A stretch of 47,375 nt of DNA, from assembly GCA_944332635.1 (NCBI GenBank), contig CALVKI010000046.1, positions 1-47,375 on the forward strand, in the 5' to 3' direction. Each line of letters starts with the position of its first letter. The stretch's first letter is position 1. Shown one piece after another: positions 43,319 through 47,375 of the stretch. This DNA comes from an uncultured Bacilli bacterium (GTDB lineage Bacteria; Bacillota_I; Bacilli_A; RF39; UBA660). The notes under the pieces are model-generated. The model was not told the DNA's origin. It worked only from the letters and a program-made list of their open reading frames with translations, and ran no database searches. The position numbers were made by a program, and so were the translations under genes.

Positions 43319-43694
43319 TTATTGTGGGTGCTAAAAAGTCAAAAAAAGGAATGTTTCTTAATATACCATAAAAAATAAATGTTATGATAATTATTACTAG
43401 TAGTTTAGTTGGGATTTTATTATATAAAGGTTCTTTTTTAGTTATAATATCTTCTAGCATAAAGAATATAAAAAATGGCAAAGAAATAAAAAGCAAAGGA
43501 TTAAATCTGAAGGCTTGATATAAATCTAAGCGTAAAATAGCTTGAAACATTCTAGTGATACCACATCCGGGGCAATATAGTCCGGTTATTTTTTTTATTG
43601 GACAATCTATATAGATATTAAATATGTTTCCTAAATAGAGGTAAGATATTAACAGAATAATAACAATTGTGGTAATGATTATCTTTTTTTGCAT
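43311..43694 (-). CDS. DUF2752 membrane protein, 127 aa
   Basis: The motif GLYCPGCGITRMFQAI (near residue 42) is the DUF2752 signature CPxCGxTR. It is flanked by an N-terminal helix (5-25) and two further helices. The function of the family is not known. It follows the DUF4234 gene by 17 bases on the same strand; such neighbours are often found together. The ribosome site is weak. Confidence 0.85.
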   Translation of the reverse strand: MQKKIIITTIVIILLISYLYLGNIFNIYIDCPIKKITGLYCPGCGITRMFQAILRLDLYQAFRFNPLLFISLPFFIFFMLEDIITKKEPLYNKIPTKLLVIIIITFIFYGILRNIPFFDFLAPTIIK

Positions 43695-43711
43695 AGAAAG
43701 AAAAAAAAGCT

Positions 43712-44074
43712 TTACGCTCTTACTCCTGCCTCTTTTCCTGCAAGTTGATTTAATTCATTTTGCATTAGGGCATAATTGATTATTCCAAGACCAAATAATT
43801 GAAGTATTAAATATAATACTGAATTATCCTCTGCTTGAATATTTGCTTTTTGTTTTGCCATGACAAGTGTTTTACCCATCTTATATGCCCAGTAAATTCC
43901 ATAAATACCACAAGTTACTAGGGTTAACAAGAATGCTATTCCTCCTGATGGAGCTTTAGTATCTCCACTTGCCAATCTTGCATCATCCGTAAGAACAATA
44001 AACCAGTAGATTCCATAGATTCCACAAGTTACAAGTGTTAAGATGATTGCAACTGCAATATTTCTTTCTCTCAT
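43712..44074 (-). CDS. DUF4234-type membrane protein with internal repeat, 120 aa
   Basis: The sequence LTLVTCGIYGIYW occurs twice (near residues 13 and 50), so the protein is an internal duplication of one helix unit. A third helix (LYLILQLFGLGIINYAL) follows. The pattern is that of DUF4234. Its function is unknown. AGAGGTGAG precedes the ATG. It heads a two-gene unit with DUF2752. Confidence 0.82.
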   Translation of the reverse strand: MRERNIAVAIILTLVTCGIYGIYWFIVLTDDARLASGDTKAPSGGIAFLLTLVTCGIYGIYWAYKMGKTLVMAKQKANIQAEDNSVLYLILQLFGLGIINYALMQNELNQLAGKEAGVRA

Positions 44075-44194
44075 TTTCTCACCTCTTATAATGAAAGATT
44101 ATCATAAATTAAAAATTTTTACTAGTGTTTTAATTAAAGATATATGTTGAATAATGTAAAGATTATTAAAATATATTATTATGGGAGGAGTTAC

Positions 44195-44737
44195 ATGAAT
44201 CATTCTAAATTAATAAAATTTGAAATTTTTTCTTTGATATTTGTTTTTGCTTTTGGTACTCTACTTCATTTTACTTATCAACTATCGAGAAATAATTTAT
44301 TTGTAGGATTGTTTAGTGCTGTTAATGAAAGTACGTGGGAACATTTAAAACTTCTATTTTTTCCTATGTTGTTTATGAGTTTTTTAGGATATTTTGTTTT
44401 TAAGAAAAGTTATTATAACTATTTATGCATAAAGGTAAAAAGTATTGTTTTAGGATTAATTTTTATAGTTGTTTTCTTTTATACATATACGGGTATTATA
44501 GGTACTAATTTTGCAATACTTGATATTGGGAGTTTTTTTGCTGCTGGATTTTTAAGTTATTATTATAGTTATAAAAATATAATAACCACAAAATATAAAA
44601 GAAACTGTTTTTTATTTACTATTTTAAGTATTGTAATACTTTTTAGTAGTTTTATTTTATTTACACTTGTTCCTCCAAAAATAGGAATATTTAATGATCC
44701 AATAACTAATACTTATGGTATTTTTAAATTAAAATAA
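44195..44737 (+). CDS. DUF6512-type membrane protein, 180 aa
   Basis: Five hydrophobic helices are visible. The motif FSAVNESTWEHLKLLFFP near residue 40 is highly characteristic of this family, which is known only as uncharacterised membrane proteins of Bacillota. ATG 44195 is chosen because GGGAGGAG precedes it; the 17 codons upstream lack a site. It is divergent from the DUF4234 gene. Confidence 0.82.
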   Translation: MNHSKLIKFEIFSLIFVFAFGTLLHFTYQLSRNNLFVGLFSAVNESTWEHLKLLFFPMLFMSFLGYFVFKKSYYNYLCIKVKSIVLGLIFIVVFFYTYTGIIGTNFAILDIGSFFAAGFLSYYYSYKNIITTKYKRNCFLFTILSIVILFSSFILFTLVPPKIGIFNDPITNTYGIFKLK

Positions 44738-44766
44738 ATACTAAGATTTTAGTATTTATTTTTTCT
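44733..44766. terminator. Bidirectional terminator
   Basis: AATAAATACTAA pairs with TTTAGTATTTATT around GAT, with a T run on the plus strand. It ends the DUF6512 gene and lies at the 3' end of the convergent IMPase gene. Confidence 0.8.
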
Positions 44767-45538
44767 TTATATATTTTTTTATAGTATTAATGATTTCACT
44801 ATGAACTTTTGAATTACTAATTACAGCACCATTTATACTTTTGTCATATCTTTGCTCTTCTCCAAATAAATTTGTGACTTTTCCACCTGCTTCTTCAACA
44901 ATAACTTTAACTGCCGCTATATCGCAATTTTTATGAGTAGTACCAGGAAATATTGCAAATGTAAATTCTCCGTTAGCAACGCAAGAACATGCTCTAATTA
45001 TACTTCCTAACCCTATAAAATAGGTCTTCTTTCCTAATTCTTGAATTATAGGAAAAAGATTGTATTCTGCAGAAGGCCACATATCAAAATGAGCTACACT
45101 TTTTATATCTTCTAAATTATAATCATTAACTTGTATTTTTGTATCATTTTGATATGCTCCTTGCCCTTTAATTGCGGAATATAAATTTTCAGTAAATGGA
45201 TCATATATTACACCTACAGTAGAAACTCCATCTATAACTAAAGCTAGAGAAAATACGGCTACTGGAATATCTCGTGCATACATTGCTGTTCCATCAATTG
45301 GATCACATACCCAAACATATTTACTTTTACCAAATTGTTCTTCTTCTCCGTCTACTGAATGTTCTGGAAATTTTTCTTTAACCTGTTTTATTAAAAGTGA
45401 ATTTATTTCTTTATCAGCTAAAGTAACAATAGTTTTATCTCCTTTATATGAAGAAATATCTTTTTTTGAAAAATATTTTTTCATAATATTACCTGCCTCT
45501 AATGCTATTTTTTTTGCAAATTCTAAATATTCGTTCAT
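44756..45538 (-). CDS. Inositol-monophosphatase-family phosphatase, 260 aa
   Basis: Metal motifs of the family are present in order: DGEEEQFG (near residue 65), WVCDPIDGTAMYARDIP (DPIDGT, near 85), and NCDIAAVKVIVEEAGGKV. The last has Cys in place of the usual Trp of WD.AA. VIYDPFTENLYSAIKGQGA is also typical. The family includes inositol, histidinol and adenosine-bisphosphate phosphatases. The substrate is not decidable here. AAAGGAGG precedes the ATG. Confidence 0.9.
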   Translation of the reverse strand: MNEYLEFAKKIALEAGNIMKKYFSKKDISSYKGDKTIVTLADKEINSLLIKQVKEKFPEHSVDGEEEQFGKSKYVWVCDPIDGTAMYARDIPVAVFSLALVIDGVSTVGVIYDPFTENLYSAIKGQGAYQNDTKIQVNDYNLEDIKSVAHFDMWPSAEYNLFPIIQELGKKTYFIGLGSIIRACSCVANGEFTFAIFPGTTHKNCDIAAVKVIVEEAGGKVTNLFGEEQRYDKSINGAVISNSKVHSEIINTIKKYIKKK

Positions 45539-45592
45539 AACTGTTCCTCCTTTATTGCTTTTACTATTTTTTTATATTTCCTATTGTATAAT

Positions 45593-46366
45593 TTATTTTT
45601 TGGTAATTGTTCTTTCTTTATTACTTAAAATTTGATTAATATATTCAAAACCTTCGTTTATTTTTTCTTCAATTGAAATGTCTGTACTATAAATTTTTCT
45701 TAAATTATCCATTACTTTACATCCATTATCATCAATTTCATAAAAGCTATCATATCCTCTTTTGCTAAAAGAAAACATATCTGAAAATGGTTTGTTATTT
45801 AAAATTGGATCTGTTACCATTTCACTATATTGCCAAACTAAGTATGGTGAATCATATTCTCTTCTTTTTGTTTCTGGATGAATTTTTTTCCATTTTTCAA
45901 ACCATAAAAAGTGCAATGTTTCGTGTGCACATACTTCGAATAACTTTAATTCGTCAACACCTATACTAACAGAAAAAGAAAAACTATCTAAATACATTGG
46001 AAAAACAGGAATTAATCCTACTGTTGCTACAATTTCTTTTACATCTTTAGGCCATTCAACATTAAGATATGAAGATAGTGTTTCAAAATATTTATCATTG
46101 TAATTTTTCCATAATAAATTATATCTTTAAGTTTCGTTAATTATTCTATCTTTATATTTATTATAATCATTAGTAACTACATCTTCTATTGCTTTATAAA
46201 CTTTTTCCTGAGATAAATTTGAATCCAAATTAGCTAGTTCAGGAAAATATTGAATAGTAAAATCATGAACACTTAATGCTCCATTGTCTTCAAAGTATGC
46301 CCATTTTACAACATCTATATTTTCTTTTAGCGTCATTTCTCTAAATTTTATGGTTGGTATAGACAT
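45593..46366 (-). pseudogene. HExxH metallopeptidase-like gene with an in-frame TAA
   Basis: From ATG 46366 (behind AAGGAG) the frame runs 79 codons to TAA at 46127-46129. It then continues without any shift through RYNLLWKNYNDKYFET to a second TAA at 45593. Without the first stop it would be 257 aa. The second half holds HETLHFLWFEKW, an HExxH zinc motif, and a Glu 30 residues later in YSEMVTD that could be a third ligand. The second half is about 90 percent identical to the copy at 47014-47375. Either it is freshly dead or a base is misread. Confidence 0.8.
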
Positions 46367-46408
46367 AAAATCATCTCCTTTATTTATTCTTCTTTATTTT
46401 ACACAAAA

Positions 46409-46789
46409 TTAAATTTGTAGTATAACGTCTAATTCAATTTTAATGTTTTCTGAGATAGAATCTACAAACAAATTTATTTTAAATATATTGTTTTCTAGTT
46501 TTGTAATATAACAATTATGTTTTTCTATTATTAATGAAATCCAACCGTTTTTATCTTCATATGTAATATCAGTTAAATATTTTTGCATATCAATTTTTGT
46601 ATAAGATTCTGTACTTTCCCACATTTCTTTTGAATATACAAATTCTAATCCTATAATAATTTTATCTTCTATATTAAAACTAATAAATGGAGCAATACCT
46701 GTTCTTTTTTCGGGCAAATTAACATAAAAATTCCCCCATGTTATTTTATTAGTGAAATTGTTATAATTTATATCGTTTATTTTTATCAT
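46409..46789 (-). CDS. Unknown protein between the two HExxH copies, 126 aa
   Basis: I do not recognise this protein. It is soluble and mostly beta-strand-like (alternating hydrophobic residues), acidic, with several aromatic residues: GNFYVNLPEKRTGIAPFISF and later NGWISLIIEKHNCYITKL. It lies between the two copies of the HExxH gene, on the same strand, 42 bases before the broken copy. ATG 46789 is preferred, but its ribosome site is poor; GTG at 46798 is the alternative. Confidence 0.65.
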   Translation of the reverse strand: MIKINDINYNNFTNKITWGNFYVNLPEKRTGIAPFISFNIEDKIIIGLEFVYSKEMWESTESYTKIDMQKYLTDITYEDKNGWISLIIEKHNCYITKLENNIFKINLFVDSISENIKIELDVILQI

Positions 46790-47013
46790 TATTATCACTT
46801 CACTTTTATATAGGTTTACTAGATGCTAACGTAATCTTAGTAAGCTTAGACATTCAACGTGCATTGTTTTTATATTATGATTAGTTTATTTTGATATGTA
46901 TTAGTGTGACTGACTACTTCATAATACTCATTTTAATATACTAAAATAAGCGTTATCGATAATTTATCTTTCCATTGCTATTTTAACTCTAAATTATTGT
47001 AAAATCTAATAAT

Positions 47014-47375
47014 TTACTTTTTTGAAAATCTTATACTTTCTTTATTTTTTAAAATTTTATTAATATATTCAAATCCTTCGTTTATTTTTTCTTCAATGGA
47101 AATATCTTTACTATAAATTTTTCTCAAATTATCCATTGCTTTACATCCATTATCATCGATTTCACAAAAACTATCATATCCTCTTTCATTAAAATCAAAC
47201 ATATCTGAAAATGGTTTGTTATTTAAAATAGGATCTGTTACCATTTCACTATATTGCCAAACTAAATATGGTGAATCAAATTCTCGTCTTTTAGTTTCAG
47301 GATGAATTTTTTTCCACTTTTCAAACCATAAGAAATGTAACGTTTCATGTGCACATACCTCTGATAAATGTAATT
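47014..47375 (-). CDS. HExxH metallopeptidase-like protein, C-terminal part (continues past window)
   Basis: The frame is open from the window edge to TAA at 47014-47016. It reads LSEVCAHETLHFLWFEKW, then DSPYLVWQYSEMVTDPIL and a helical end (ISIEEKINEGFEYINKIL). It is the paralogue of 45593-46366, differing at roughly ten positions over the shared part before the tail. The HExxH motif and the distant Glu are kept. The start and N-terminal half lie outside the window. The family is not recognised; a zinc-dependent protease is inferred from the motif only. Confidence 0.7.
   Translation of the reverse strand, partial: LHLSEVCAHETLHFLWFEKWKKIHPETKRREFDSPYLVWQYSEMVTDPILNNKPFSDMFDFNERGYDSFCEIDDNGCKAMDNLRKIYSKDISIEEKINEGFEYINKILKNKESIRFSKK

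Noticed and set aside
45787-45969. Plus-strand frame over the broken HExxH gene
   Set aside because: It is antisense; the minus-strand frame is supported by its paralogue.
46127-46129. TAA as a recoded sense codon (alternative genetic code)
   Set aside because: Other genes in the window stop with TAA, TAG and TGA at normal ends, so a genome-wide change is not supported; a local mutation or error is simpler.
1-47375. Mycoplasma-like code with TGA read as Trp
   Set aside because: TGA closes confident genes (for example spoIIGA and xerD) and Trp is encoded by TGG.
1-47375. CRISPR array, rRNA genes or prophage structural genes
   Set aside because: I found no evenly spaced direct repeats, no rRNA-like sequence and no phage head, tail or lysis proteins.

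Overview
The window is strongly AT-rich DNA from a spore-forming, Gram-positive-type Bacillota. It carries spoIIGA-sigE, spoIIM and spoIVB homologues, T-box control, strong sigma-A-type promoters, AGGAGG-type ribosome sites, MurC, and the xerD-deoB order known from Bacillus. TGA is used as a stop and TGG as Trp, so the code looks standard. The base composition and the mixture of reduced housekeeping genes with sporulation genes suggest an uncultured gut lineage near Erysipelotrichia/RF39-like Bacilli. That placement is inference.

Layout. 1-4008 is a graveyard: two IS30-type transposase remnants, an ISL3-type remnant, a reading frame with no start codon, and only one small intact gene (336-758) and a tRNA-Glu(CTC). 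4009-5687 holds an unknown membrane protein and a DedA protein. 5834-10491 is a TetR-controlled heterodimeric ABC exporter with a clear promoter and a palindromic operator. 10528-13430 holds YitT, an anchored unknown protein, a metallo-beta-lactamase-fold hydrolase and a small membrane protein. 13494-14953 is the spoIIGA-sigE sporulation pair. 15135-17989 holds a YigZ protein, a lipoprotein and an AI-2E-family permease. 17991-22928 is an alanine T-box leader followed by two P-loop kinases, alaS and holA. 22940-26369 holds rarA, xerD and deoB.

From 26692 on, most genes lie on the minus strand: DUF1540, a membrane-anchored DUF2726 protein, a helix-turn-helix regulator, mnmA, spoIIM and spoIVB. 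A plus-strand pair of unknown genes follows at 32420-33411. Then come a mutS-nusB-xseA-xseB run, a Y-family polymerase homologue that lacks its catalytic aspartates, murC and queH. 41654-44737 holds a DHH phosphoesterase, a ZIP transporter and three small membrane proteins (DUF2752, DUF4234, DUF6512). 44756-47375 holds an inositol-monophosphatase-family enzyme and two near-identical HExxH proteins. The inner copy of that pair is broken by one in-frame TAA; the outer copy runs off the window.

The most unusual items are the apparently dead Y-family polymerase with a perfect inverted repeat over its promoter, the duplicated HExxH genes flanking an unknown gene, the structured gene-free stretch at 27010-27102, and the alanine T-box placed over an operon that starts with two small P-loop kinases. 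All assignments come from reading the sequence; no database search was run.
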